A stretch of DNA of 64,000 bases from Butyricicoccus intestinisimiae. GTDB lineage: Bacteria; Bacillota; Clostridia; Oscillospirales; Butyricicoccaceae. The position numbers and the translations under genes are program-made. The stretch covers positions 124,001 to 188,000 of the forward strand of contig NZ_JAHLQI010000002.1 of NCBI RefSeq assembly GCF_018918345.1, given 5' to 3'. Of this stretch, positions 1 through 7,740 are shown in pieces. A model generated the notes under the pieces. The model worked only from the letters and a program-made list of their open reading frames with translations, was not told the DNA's origin and searched no databases. Positions within the stretch are counted from its first letter, which is position 1, and each line of letters opens with the position of its first letter.

Positions 1-519
1 ATCCAGCTTGGCATAGCCGTCCTCACATTCGCTGAGCTGAAATTCCGTCTCGTGGGTGCGGATGCTGCCGTCGTTACAGACCGGCTTGCCGCACAGCGTC
101 AGGTATTCAAACAGCACGGCACGGATGAACTGGTCAAAGCCGTGTCCGTCACACAGGGAGTGCTGATACTCCATATAAATGGTCTTGTCCTTCCAGCCCA
201 GCGTGAACAGATAGCCGTTGTTGTCCTTCGAGCCGATGTAATACGGAGAGACGTCCGAGAACGGCAGAACGACCGGCGGCAGCGGGTTGAAATAATAGCG
301 GTATGCATCGTCATCGCGCGACAGGCCGACGCGCATCTGCGGGAAACGCTCCAAGGCGCGCTGTGCTGCCTGCTGCAGCAGCTCCGGATTGACCGGCTCC
401 GTCATGCGGATGATATGGCGCGGCGCACATGCCAGCTCTCGATGGGTTGCATACATAAAAACCGGACCGTAGCTGTCCGCCTGTAAAATCTTCTTGGAAA
501 AATGCTTCATTGTATTCAT
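1..519 (-). CDS. Acyltransferase/condensation-type protein, N-terminal part (gene leaves the window)
   Basis: The gene reads leftward and runs off the window, so only about 173 residues are visible. The start is ATG at 519, preceded by AGGAGG at 7 nt spacing; a second in-frame ATG lies at 510. The protein has the look of the condensation/alcohol O-acetyltransferase (BAHD-like) superfamily: an opening strand, then around residue 118 a motif QHSLCDGHG that matches the HxxxDG catalytic signature, in which the histidine deprotonates an acceptor hydroxyl or amine. No carrier-protein domain is visible. Substrate unknown. The superfamily call is moderately sure and the precise activity is not. Confidence 0.6.
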   Translation of the reverse strand, partial: MNTMKHFSKKILQADSYGPVFMYATHRELACAPRHIIRMTEPVNPELLQQAAQRALERFPQMRVGLSRDDDAYRYYFNPLPPVVLPFSDVSPYYIGSKDNNGYLFTLGWKDKTIYMEYQHSLCDGHGFDQFIRAVLFEYLTLCGKPVCNDGSIRTHETEFQLSECEDGYAKLD

Positions 520-826
520 AGGAAAACCTCCTGATTTCCATCACGGTGGTGTTGCTCTTTTCTTTATGTTTCCAGTATACGGTTCGTTCGTGAGAGAAAC
601 AAGGGCAGATATTTCCGAAAATTTCCCGCTGCGCTGCGCCGGTTATAAGCATTTTAACCAACACTTATTATATCATTGTCTAAAATAACACAAATATCAT
701 CGAAAATACTCGATAGTTTACATTTTGCCAGCAATGTGCACAACAACGCGCGCCGCCCGCTTTTTCCAAATGCAAAAAAGCCAGCCGCAAGCATGCTTGC
801 GGCCGGCTGATACGACATATTTCCTT
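520..826. other. Intergenic region between the acyltransferase and the AIM24-like gene
   Basis: There is no convincing gene here. A possible leftward -10 (TATAAT on the minus strand, 667-672) with a poor -35 lies 150 nt upstream of the acyltransferase start. The terminator of the next gene occupies 773-810. Nothing else stands out. Confidence 0.4.
773..810 (-). terminator. Intrinsic terminator of the AIM24-like gene
   Basis: Read on the minus strand, a GC-rich hairpin with arms GCCGCAAGC/GCTTGCGGC is followed at once by a run of six T. It sits 17 nt past the stop codon of the gene ending at 827. Confidence 0.85.
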
Positions 827-1513
827 TTAGTTGCTTCCGCCTGTCGGCAAATACGGAATGATCTTTTTTGCCAGCTCGGAGCTGGTCATGGTCTGGAGCC
901 AGACACGGCCGGGGCCGCGCAGCGTGGACAGGAACAAGCCCTCTCCGCCGAACAGAATGTTCTTAAATCCCTTGACCATCTCGGCGGAATACTGCACCGA
1001 CGTCTCAAACGCGGCAATGTTGCCGGTATCCACGCGAAGCAGCTCGCCCGGCGCGAGGTCTATGGTCTCCACACTGCCGTCAATCTCACAGAACACCGAG
1101 CCGCTACCGGAGTATTTTTGCAGAATAAAGCCTTCTCCGCCAAACAAACCGCCCTTGACGCCGCGGTTAAAATACGTGGACAGCTGCACGCCGTGCTCCG
1201 CGCACAGAAACGCGCCCTTCTGCGCGATAATTTCATAATTCGGCTGAATGTCGAATTTCAAAATCTTGCCCGGCATGGCTGCCGCAAAGGTCACCTCATC
1301 GACATCGCGGGTCGCGGTAAACGTCGCCATAAACAGCGATTCACCGGAAAACATTCTGCCGAATGCCTTGCCGAAGCCGCCCTTTAGATTGGACTCCATC
1401 TGTACGCCTTCGGTCATCCAGCTCATGCCGCCGGACTGCGTATAGATACTCTCGCCGCGCGACAAACGAATGGTCACTGCCGGCATCATATCGCCAAAAA
1501 TCCTATACTGCAT
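827..1513 (-). CDS. AIM24 / TIGR00266 family protein
   Basis: This is a 228-residue protein of the AIM24 family, made almost wholly of beta strands with repeated glycines (GGEGFILQKYSGSG, GGEGLFLSTLRGPG). The two repeated GGEG...L blocks at about residues 125 and 188 are typical of the trimeric beta-barrel fold of this family. The bacterial function is unknown; the family is named after a yeast mitochondrial inner-membrane biogenesis protein. There is no signal peptide or membrane segment, so it is probably cytoplasmic. The ATG at 1513 is preceded by GGAGGAAGGT. It appears to be a single-gene unit ending in the terminator at 773-810. Confidence 0.85.
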   Translation of the reverse strand: MQYRIFGDMMPAVTIRLSRGESIYTQSGGMSWMTEGVQMESNLKGGFGKAFGRMFSGESLFMATFTATRDVDEVTFAAAMPGKILKFDIQPNYEIIAQKGAFLCAEHGVQLSTYFNRGVKGGLFGGEGFILQKYSGSGSVFCEIDGSVETIDLAPGELLRVDTGNIAAFETSVQYSAEMVKGFKNILFGGEGLFLSTLRGPGRVWLQTMTSSELAKKIIPYLPTGGSN

Positions 1514-1570
1514 ACCTTCCTCCTTTTGTTCGGGGGTGTGTGTCTCTCTACAGTACAGTATACCACAGTT

Positions 1571-2356
1571 TTACCGCAGTGTATATTGTGTTCCGTTGAC
1601 GGTCAGGGATACTGCATTTTTCAGCTGGATGCCGTCACGCAGCGTAAAATAATGCGTGTAGCAGTCGAAATTCTGCGCATCCTGTTCGCCGTACAGCTCT
1701 GTGAGCTTGAGCTGCGTTTCGCTGCCGTCTGCGAACGTGACGGTGACCTTCGGCGTGCCGTACACATATTCCTTCCAATCGGTATCCCACTGCGCGGACG
1801 GCTCCAAGTAATCCGGAAGCGTATATCGGAAAGAAATCCGATTGGTATTCACGCGCATTTCGTCCAGCGTGCCTTTTTTGCCGGAGGCGCTGGTGAGCGG
1901 CGTCTGGGTCTGCGCGGTCTTATCCGTCAGAACCGTGACCGGCACGGTTTCATACACGCCGCCGCCCTGCACGAACAGCTTGATGTTCTGCGCGCCCTTG
2001 CAGTCCACGCTGCACGCAAGCACGGCCTGTTTGCTGTTCTCGTCATATGCCAAAACACAGATACCGCAGTCGCCGGTGCTCGCCGTAATCATCAAATCCT
2101 CTGCCGCCTGCTCGCTGGCAATCGGCTTCACAGTGATGCGCACATCTGCCGTGGTTCCGTCGGACACGGCATCCAAAATCCGGATGGCAGGCATGTGCTT
2201 GGCAGCTTTCATTTGCTGCACAGCGGCGCTGCCCTGCGCGCTGGGCGCGGATGTCTCATTCTGGCAGGATGCGTAGCTCGCACCGGTGCACACAGCTGCT
2301 GCGGCAGCAGCGCATAAAATCAGGCGGTACGCGGCGTTTTTTCGGCTATTTTTCAT
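1571..2356 (-). CDS. Secreted protein/lipoprotein of unknown function, paralogue A
   Basis: This 261-residue exported protein starts at ATG 2356 behind GGAGCTGGAAAG. It has a basic start, an Ala-rich hydrophobic stretch, and a cysteine at about residue 30 (SYASC) that is only a weak lipobox. The mature part is beta-rich and closely resembles the product of the next gene (2462-3262): both contain PVTVL, QT.TPLTSA.GKKGTL, DWKEYV.GTP.VTVTFADGS, and end in SLTVNGTQYTL-like sequence. The general design recalls extracellular domains attached to anti-sigma factors (DUF4179/DUF5643 type), but no such family can be assigned with confidence. Function unknown. Confidence 0.75.
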   Translation of the reverse strand: MKNSRKNAAYRLILCAAAAAAVCTGASYASCQNETSAPSAQGSAAVQQMKAAKHMPAIRILDAVSDGTTADVRITVKPIASEQAAEDLMITASTGDCGICVLAYDENSKQAVLACSVDCKGAQNIKLFVQGGGVYETVPVTVLTDKTAQTQTPLTSASGKKGTLDEMRVNTNRISFRYTLPDYLEPSAQWDTDWKEYVYGTPKVTVTFADGSETQLKLTELYGEQDAQNFDCYTHYFTLRDGIQLKNAVSLTVNGTQYTLR

Positions 2357-2461
2357 ATCTTTCCAGCTCCTTCCAATTACTGCGTCCAATGATACGTTCT
2401 TCTATTGTGTATAATTGTAACATATAATTATATCGCTGTAAAGATATGTCTTGCGACAGTT

Positions 2462-3262
2462 TTATCCGTGCAGGGTGTAATCGGTTCCGTTGACGGTCAG
2501 CGTTTCCGCGTTTTCCAAGTCGATGGCATCCGCCAGCTCGAAGTAATGCGTATACGTTTTCATGACCTCCGGTTCCAAATCGCCGTGCAGCTCCTGCAGC
2601 TCCAGCTTGCTTGTGCTGCCGTCTGCGAATGTCACCGTGACGTCCGGTGTGCCATGAACATATTCCTTCCAATCGACGTCCCATTCGTTTTGTGCTTCCA
2701 GATAGCCCGGCAGCGTGTACTGGAACGTGATGGTGCTGGTATTCAGACGAATTTCATTGAGGGTGCCCTTTTTGCCGGTGGCGCTGGTGAGCGGCGTATC
2801 CGTCTGCACGCTCTTGTCCGCCAATACCGTGACCGGCACGGTCGCATACACGCCGTCACCCTGTACCAAAATCTTCATCTTTTCCGATGCGTTCATATCC
2901 ACACTGCATTCAAACAGTGCCTGTTTGTTCTGCTCGTCATATTTCAACACGCTGGCGGTGCAGTCGCCGGTGCTGGTGGTAATATACAGATCTTCTGCGG
3001 CTTTTTTGCTTTCCACCGGAGACATAGTAAAGAAAATTGTCGCAGACTCTTCTCCGGAGGTCACATCAATAATCTGGAAGGTGTATCCGCTCTGCTGAAT
3101 CGGTGTGTGATTTTGTTTGTCATACGTCAGTTCCTGACTGGTGGTCTGCTGTATGCTCTCGGAAGCCGAGCCGCTCGGCTGCGCCGATGCGCAGGCAACG
3201 CAAAAACAAGCGGCTGTAGCCGCCAATGCATAGACAGCTATTTTTTGAATCCAACGTTTCAT
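2462..3262 (-). CDS. Secreted lipoprotein of unknown function, paralogue B
   Basis: This 266-residue protein starts at ATG 3262, with AAAGGA 9 nt upstream; an earlier ATG at 3280 lacks a better site. The signal sequence ends at FCVAC, a usable lipobox, so the protein is probably a membrane-anchored lipoprotein. Over the last 200 residues it is a clear paralogue of the downstream gene (1571-2356), with the same order of conserved blocks. The two genes are head-to-tail with about 105 bp between them, as expected of a tandem duplication followed by divergence; the lipobox is better kept in this copy. Function unknown. Confidence 0.8.
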   Translation of the reverse strand: MKRWIQKIAVYALAATAACFCVACASAQPSGSASESIQQTTSQELTYDKQNHTPIQQSGYTFQIIDVTSGEESATIFFTMSPVESKKAAEDLYITTSTGDCTASVLKYDEQNKQALFECSVDMNASEKMKILVQGDGVYATVPVTVLADKSVQTDTPLTSATGKKGTLNEIRLNTSTITFQYTLPGYLEAQNEWDVDWKEYVHGTPDVTVTFADGSTSKLELQELHGDLEPEVMKTYTHYFELADAIDLENAETLTVNGTDYTLHG

Positions 3263-3409
3263 TTTGTACAATCCTTTCATGAATTTTTTTCCATCCACCA
3301 TAATAAAACAGCACCTATTGAATGTCAAAGGTTTCCGAAAATCTTTACAAACCTTTATCACAGACAACAGATGCTGTTTGCTATTGTACACCGATTTTGT
3401 GAATGTTCC

Positions 3410-3622
3410 TCACTCTGTGTCCGGTTGATATTCTAAAATATCGCCGGGCTGACAATCCAATGCGCGGCAAATCGCATTGAGCGTTGAAAACCGCACCGCA
3501 CTGACCTTACCGGTCTTTAATTTCGACAGATTAACGTTGGTCACGCCGACACGCGCAGAAAGCTCATTGAGCGTCATTTTTCGATCTGCCATCACGCGGT
3601 CAAGCCGCAAAATAATTGCCAT
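3410..3622 (-). CDS. XRE-family (YozG-like) small transcriptional regulator
   Basis: This 70-residue protein is almost entirely one Cro/C1 helix-turn-helix domain (MTLNELSARVGVTNVNLSKL..., with the recognition helix around residues 28-38) and an acidic tail. It starts 15 nt after the stop of the DUF2975 membrane gene upstream, with AAGGAAG as ribosome site. In Firmicutes, tiny YozG-like regulators are typically paired with a DUF2975 membrane protein, and the pair is presumed to act together in transcriptional control. The target is unknown. Confidence 0.85.
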   Translation of the reverse strand: MAIILRLDRVMADRKMTLNELSARVGVTNVNLSKLKTGKVSAVRFSTLNAICRALDCQPGDILEYQPDTE

Positions 3623-3637
3623 AGTCCCAATACTTCC

Positions 3638-4243
3638 TTATACTGTCTCATCCGATTCCTTCTGCAATATCGTACCATATTCAAAGATATAAGACAAGCT
3701 GAGAACAACGCCGCCGATCAACCATTGGTCAATCTGAATCAAGCTGCCTGTTCCGCCCTCTCCGATGCCGCACAGCATCAAAACCAGCGGGCACATTTGC
3801 CGAATGACGCTAATAACCGGAATCAAAATGCCTATGCGCCGCAAAGCCTGACAATTTTTCAGGACAAAAGGCGTCTGTTCCTGTGCAATGCTGCGGAAAA
3901 TGCTGCGCACCTGATACAAAATGCCGCAAAACAGCACTTTGGCAATCCATGCCGTAAAAAATCCAATCAAATACGCCAGCTTGGCCTGTTGTGCGGCATC
4001 CGCACGCAAGCTGCTGCGGGAAAAGTCAATTTCCAGCATATTTCTGAAAAATCCCTGTCCAATCGCGCCGTTTTGCGTCTGTGTCACGTGCAAAGAAAAT
4101 TGATCTGCCCCCTGCGTCAGCATCCAAATACCGACACCGAGCAGCGCCAGCACATACGCACCGTACAGCCAAAACGCCGCCCGCGTAACCAAACCAATAT
4201 CCTCACACCGAGCCTGTACAGATCTCTTCGCCTGTTCACTCAT
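3638..4243 (-). CDS. DUF2975 family membrane protein
   Basis: This 201-residue protein has four predicted membrane spans (about residues 22-44, 85-107, 130-155 and 165-190), which is the usual DUF2975 layout, with a soluble extracellular loop between the first two. The ATG at 4243 (MSEQAK) is preferred over the upstream ATG because AAAGGATG lies just before it and the extra N-terminus has no homology-like features. It is followed at 15 bp by the XRE regulator with which this family is usually found. It probably senses or tethers the small regulator; this is inference from context. Confidence 0.8.
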   Translation of the reverse strand: MSEQAKRSVQARCEDIGLVTRAAFWLYGAYVLALLGVGIWMLTQGADQFSLHVTQTQNGAIGQGFFRNMLEIDFSRSSLRADAAQQAKLAYLIGFFTAWIAKVLFCGILYQVRSIFRSIAQEQTPFVLKNCQALRRIGILIPVISVIRQMCPLVLMLCGIGEGGTGSLIQIDQWLIGGVVLSLSYIFEYGTILQKESDETV

Positions 4244-4335
4244 TCCGCTCACATCCTTTCTGTACTTGCAGTATAGCACAGAATTTCATCTTTTTCATTA
4301 TATTTTTATCGTTTATCATTAATTTTTTAAATGTC

Positions 4336-4364
4336 TTGCATTCTCTACCATCTTCTTGTATACT
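4336..4364 (+). promoter_or_regulatory. Promoter of holin-like toxin locus 1
   Basis: The -35 TTGCAT (4336-4341) and -10 TATACT (4359-4364) are separated by exactly 17 nt. Transcription should begin near 4371, where a leader starting GGGTACACC begins; the same leader follows the promoter of locus 2. Confidence 0.75.
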
Positions 4365-4467
4365 TATTGTCGGGTACACCATACACGGTAGGCGGCGCGT
4401 CTTCTCCGATCTTTTAGGGAGGGAAGCGATTTTTCTTACCCTCTCTGTGATGAAGGGAGGGGATGCT

Positions 4468-4569
4468 ATGTATGTAACACTTTCAGATTTACTCCAGCTG
4501 ATTTCGACATTTGCGACATCCGGGATGTTTCTTCTGGCATTACTTACATATTTAAGCAAAAGAAAATAA
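4468..4569 (+). CDS. Putative holin-like type I toxin, copy 1 (33 residues)
   Basis: This 33-residue peptide starts MYVTLSDLLQLIS, has one hydrophobic span (about residues 6-28) and a basic end (SKRK). Size and pattern fit the putative holin-like toxin family (Hol-Tox) of type I toxin-antitoxin systems, whose members depolarise the membrane. GGGAGG precedes the ATG. A five-codon mini-frame (ATGCTATGTATGTAA) overlaps the start in another frame. The mRNA has a 97-nt leader, and the gene is followed by a hairpin that can terminate transcription in both directions. A second copy lies at 47066-47167. Toxicity is inferred from family and layout. Confidence 0.75.
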   Translation: MYVTLSDLLQLISTFATSGMFLLALLTYLSKRK

Positions 4570-4655
4570 CCGCCCAAGCGCTAACATGAGACGGTTATTT
4601 TTCTTATAAACGATTTCTGAGGGCGCACCGTCTATCGGTGTACCTCTTTTTCTTT
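4560..4655 (-). ncRNA. Candidate antisense RNA antitoxin for toxin copy 1
   Basis: On the minus strand TTGACA (4685-4690) and TATGAT (4662-4667) are 17 nt apart and point at the 3' end of the toxin gene. The RNA would start near 4655 and end at the hairpin AACCGTC...GGGCGGTT followed by T-rich sequence near 4560. That hairpin also serves the toxin mRNA from the other side. Overlap with the toxin transcript is confined to its 3' part, as in RatA/TxpA- and Fst-like systems. Confidence 0.65.
4570..4605. terminator. Bidirectional terminator shared by toxin mRNA 1 and its antisense RNA
   Basis: The hairpin has AACCG and CGGTT arms, with T-rich sequence on both sides (TATTTTTC rightward, TATTTTCTTTT leftward). 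It starts at the toxin stop codon. Confidence 0.65.
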
Positions 4656-4661
4656 ATGATA

Positions 4662-4690
4662 ATCATAGCATGTTCTTATTTTTTTGTCAA
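4662..4690 (-). promoter_or_regulatory. Promoter of the candidate antitoxin RNA 1
   Basis: TTGACA and TATGAT lie at 17-nt spacing on the minus strand, closer to consensus at -35 than the toxin promoter, as expected when the antitoxin must be in excess. The arrangement is repeated at locus 2. Confidence 0.7.
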
Positions 4691-4696
4691 CACGTA

Positions 4697-4730
4697 CAAA
4701 AAACCCTGCAGCAAATTGCCGCAGGGCTCT
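4697..4730 (-). terminator. Terminator of the P-type ATPase operon
   Basis: The hairpin CCCTGC...GCAGGG is followed on the minus strand by six T, 14 nt past the ATPase stop codon. Confidence 0.85.
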
Positions 4731-4743
4731 TTTATAGGTTCGA

Positions 4744-6822
4744 TTATTCCGAAATCAAATTGGTCATGCTGTCCAAGCTGATGCCCAGGGTGGACAGATT
4801 GTGCAGCATGGCGGACGTTGCCGGCTGGAGCACACCTGCGACACCGAGCAGAATCAAGCCGAGATTAAAGCCGATGATAAAGCGATAATTGCGGTCAATG
4901 CGCTGCATCAGGGCATCACTGATTTTCTTCAGTGTAACCAGCGTATACAAATCATCCGCAGAAATCGTAATATCTGCGATTTCCCGCGCAATGGCTGCGC
5001 CGTCGCTAATGGCAATGCCTGCGTCTGACTCGGACAGTGCCGGAGAATCGTTGACGCCGTCACCAACCATGATGACTGTGCGGCCTGCCTCATGTTCTGC
5101 CTTGACAAATTCCGCCTTGTGCTCCGGCAGAACCTCTGCATAATATGTATCAATGCCCAGCTTCGCGGCAACAGCGTTGGCTGTCTTGCTGTTGTCACCG
5201 GTCATCATGACAACATTTTGAATGCCCAATGCATGCAGCTGGTCAATGACATCTGCTGCTTCCTCGCGCAGCGGATCTTCTACACAGATAACCGCAGCCA
5301 ATTCACCGGAAATTGCCAGATACAGCGGAGAATATTCCTCCGGAATGCTGTCAAACAGCGCCTTGTCCTCCTCGCGCAGTGTGCATTTCTCATCCTCAAA
5401 GATGAAATGATAGCTGCCGATGAGTACGCGCTGCTTGTCTACCATGCTGGAAATGCCATGTGCGACGACATATTCAATTTCAGAATGGCATTCCTCATGC
5501 TTCAAATCGCGCTTGGCTGCTTCCTGTACCACTGCCTTTGCCATCGAGTGCGGATAATGCTCCTCCAGACAAGCTGCCAGACGCAGCATTTCATTTTCAT
5601 TGTTTCCGCCGAACGGGATAATCTTTGCAACCTTCGGAGAGGCATGCGTCAGCGTACCCGTCTTGTCCAGCACAATGGTATCCGCTGCGGAAACCGCTTC
5701 CAGAAAACGGCCGCCCTTGACAGAAATATGATGGGTGCTGCTCTCACGCATAGCGGACAATACCGAAAGCGGCATCGCCAGCTTGAGTGCACACGAGAAA
5801 TCGACCATGAGCACAGACAGCGCACGGGTTGCATTGCCAGTCAGCATATACACCAGTGCGGTGCCGCCCAGACTGTACGGAACCAGCTTGTCTGCCAGAT
5901 GAGAAGCCTTGTCCTCCGACATCGACTTGAGCTTTTCCGATTCCTCAATCATCTTGACAATGCGGTCATACCGTCCGCTGCCGGAATTTTTATCGACACG
6001 AACCACGCACGTGCCTTCTTCGACAACCGTGCCCGCATAGACATAGGTACCGGCATCCTTGCGCACCGGCAGAGATTCGCCGGTAATCGACGCCTGATTG
6101 ACGGTCATTTCACCGGAAACAACCTTGCCGTCCAGCGGAATCATATTGCTGGTGCGAACGACAATTTCATCGCCGACCTGTACTTCATTGACCGGTGTGA
6201 GCACTTCCTGTCCGTCCACCAAGCACCATACCTTGTCGACATGCAGCGACATGGTGCGCGCCAAATCATCCACAGATTTTTTGTGTGTCCATTCCTCCAG
6301 CGTCTCACCGATGCCAAGCAGGAACATGACAGACGAAGCAGTGTCAAAGTCACCGCGCAGCATGGATACCGTAATTGCCGTTGCATCGAGTACAGAAACC
6401 TCCAGCTTGCCCTGTGCCAGAGACGAAATGCCGTGACGGATGTATTTTACCGATTTTATCAGGGCAATGGCGGCGCGCATCGGCGCCGGAACGACGGTTT
6501 TGCACAAAATACGGCGCAAAACAGAAGCGGCAATCTTGTCCTCATATTCGCGGCTCAGTGCACGGCCGGTATGATCCGGCACGACATCCAATGCCTTTGC
6601 TTTGGCATAGGAAAATGCGCCCAGTGCTGCAATCACTTCGCAGCGCGCACAGGTATAGCGAACAATGACATCACATGTGCGGTCAAACACCTGTACATCC
6701 TTGATGCCGTCCTGCTTTCTAAAATAATACTCCAACAAATCCGCCTGTTCCAGTGTCATATGCTTTTGCTGCACACGCACACGGATTCTTCCGGCAGATT
6801 CATGCAGAATTTTTGCCTTCAT
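4744..6822 (-). CDS. P1B-type heavy-metal translocating ATPase, atypical SCA transport motif
   Basis: This 692-residue cation pump carries the P-type hallmarks: TGES (247-250), the phosphorylated DKTGTLT (386 onward) and MVGDGVNDSPAL near the C-terminus. The N-terminal 65 residues look like a degenerate HMA-type metal-binding domain without the usual CxxC, but with CARC at 58-61. In the transmembrane metal site the canonical CPC is replaced by FSCALKLAMP (342-351), as in a Firmicutes subgroup of unknown or manganese/zinc-like specificity. The start at 6822 lies 13 nt after GGAGG, which is long. It is the last gene of a unit with a DUF6110-like protein and a 26-residue peptide. Metal specificity unknown. 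Confidence 0.85.
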   Translation of the reverse strand: MKAKILHESAGRIRVRVQQKHMTLEQADLLEYYFRKQDGIKDVQVFDRTCDVIVRYTCARCEVIAALGAFSYAKAKALDVVPDHTGRALSREYEDKIAASVLRRILCKTVVPAPMRAAIALIKSVKYIRHGISSLAQGKLEVSVLDATAITVSMLRGDFDTASSVMFLLGIGETLEEWTHKKSVDDLARTMSLHVDKVWCLVDGQEVLTPVNEVQVGDEIVVRTSNMIPLDGKVVSGEMTVNQASITGESLPVRKDAGTYVYAGTVVEEGTCVVRVDKNSGSGRYDRIVKMIEESEKLKSMSEDKASHLADKLVPYSLGGTALVYMLTGNATRALSVLMVDFSCALKLAMPLSVLSAMRESSTHHISVKGGRFLEAVSAADTIVLDKTGTLTHASPKVAKIIPFGGNNENEMLRLAACLEEHYPHSMAKAVVQEAAKRDLKHEECHSEIEYVVAHGISSMVDKQRVLIGSYHFIFEDEKCTLREEDKALFDSIPEEYSPLYLAISGELAAVICVEDPLREEAADVIDQLHALGIQNVVMMTGDNSKTANAVAAKLGIDTYYAEVLPEHKAEFVKAEHEAGRTVIMVGDGVNDSPALSESDAGIAISDGAAIAREIADITISADDLYTLVTLKKISDALMQRIDRNYRFIIGFNLGLILLGVAGVLQPATSAMLHNLSTLGISLDSMTNLISE

Positions 6823-6905
6823 AATAAAAGGGAAACCTCCTTTAGAAACAGCAACAGTGCCTGCACGCAGGCAGGCACTGCACAAATATTCCGTATGATA
6901 CTAGC

Positions 6906-7229
6906 TTATGCCTCTTCAGCCGGAGCTTCTGCCTTTTCCTCTGCCGGAGCATCTTCAATGTACTCGTCAGCAGCTGCGCGCTCCTCATTGATGATTTTTG
7001 CATCGGTTACGATGTCATCGCAGTTTTCACGCACCTTGGTGACAGTTTTCATCACACAGCTCTGTGCACGCATAGCGGCAGCGGCGGTCTGTGTGTAAAC
7101 CTTCTTTGCGTCCTTGCTGCTCAGGATTTTGATGCCTGCCGTACCGAACAGCACGCCGCCGGTAAAAATACCAACCTTATCCCAGTTAATTTCGTTAAAT
7201 GCCTTTGCAGCCTTAGTAATAATTCCCAT
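6906..7229 (-). CDS. DUF6110-like small membrane-associated protein
   Basis: This 107-residue protein has one glycine-rich hydrophobic stretch (GIFTGGVLFGTAGIKIL, about residues 20-36), a helical middle containing one cysteine (QSCVMKT), and a very acidic Ala/Glu-rich tail. The pattern GTAGIKIL.S.DAKK.Y matches what I recall of the DUF6110 family, whose genes sit beside P-type ATPases in Clostridia. AGGAGG lies 8 nt before the ATG at 7229, and the gene ends 83 nt upstream of the ATPase start. It may be a chaperone or accessory subunit of the pump; that is inference. Confidence 0.7.
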   Translation of the reverse strand: MGIITKAAKAFNEINWDKVGIFTGGVLFGTAGIKILSSKDAKKVYTQTAAAAMRAQSCVMKTVTKVRENCDDIVTDAKIINEERAAADEYIEDAPAEEKAEAPAEEA

Positions 7230-7250
7230 GATAACAACCTCCTAAAAAGT

Positions 7251-7331
7251 TCAAGCCTTTTCGATGCCTGAAAGCACGGTAATAACAAAACAAATAACCG
7301 TCAAACCCGCAAAAAACTTATGGATTTTCAT
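7251..7331 (-). CDS. 26-residue single-span membrane peptide upstream of the ATPase operon
   Basis: This very short gene (MKIHKFFAGLTVICFVITVL then SGIEKA) starts at ATG 7331, 7 nt after AGGTGA, and stops 21 nt before the DUF6110-like start. It is one hydrophobic helix with a basic N-terminus. A TATAAT on the minus strand (7360-7365) gives a likely promoter for the three-gene unit. Good ribosome site, spacing and operon position argue that it is translated. It could be a small regulatory subunit of the ATPase or a leader peptide. Confidence 0.6.
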   Translation of the reverse strand: MKIHKFFAGLTVICFVITVLSGIEKA

Positions 7332-7359
7332 TTTTGCATCACCTCGTTATGTTACCTTC

Positions 7360-7365
7360 ATTATA
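7360..7365 (-). promoter_or_regulatory. -10 element of the ATPase operon
   Basis: A perfect TATAAT lies on the minus strand 28 nt before the small peptide start. No good -35 is visible at 16-18 nt. Confidence 0.5.
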
Positions 7366-7740
7366 GCAGGCTGTTTTTGCGTGCGCTACTCTTTTTCGGC
7401 TTTTTTTGAACATTTTTTTACGAAAACTTATACCAAATATTTTCACCGTTTTTACACAAAAGAATTACGGCGCGCTAACGGTGGGCGGCACAATCTTTCT
7501 TTTGTGTGATTTATTTTGCAAATTTGCGGGCAAATGTGCGCTTTTCATCAGGTTTTACATCACATAGCGACGGAATCCGCGTTTTGCCCAAATTCTGCAC
7601 GCGCTGTCTTGCGCCATATATTTGCATATTGTTAACTGCGAACCTGCACGGCGCCGCCGCATCTGACAGCCCGTTCGGACGCACATGCTCCAATCGGACA
7701 GGACGCATCAGGCTGACTCTTGCGCAGACCTGCCCGCGTG

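Noticed and set aside
5092-7098. A 668-codon rightward open frame opposite the P-type ATPase gene
   Set aside because: It is the antisense shadow of a clear ATPase gene with all motifs; the product is His/Arg/Gln-rich with no domain and no ribosome site.
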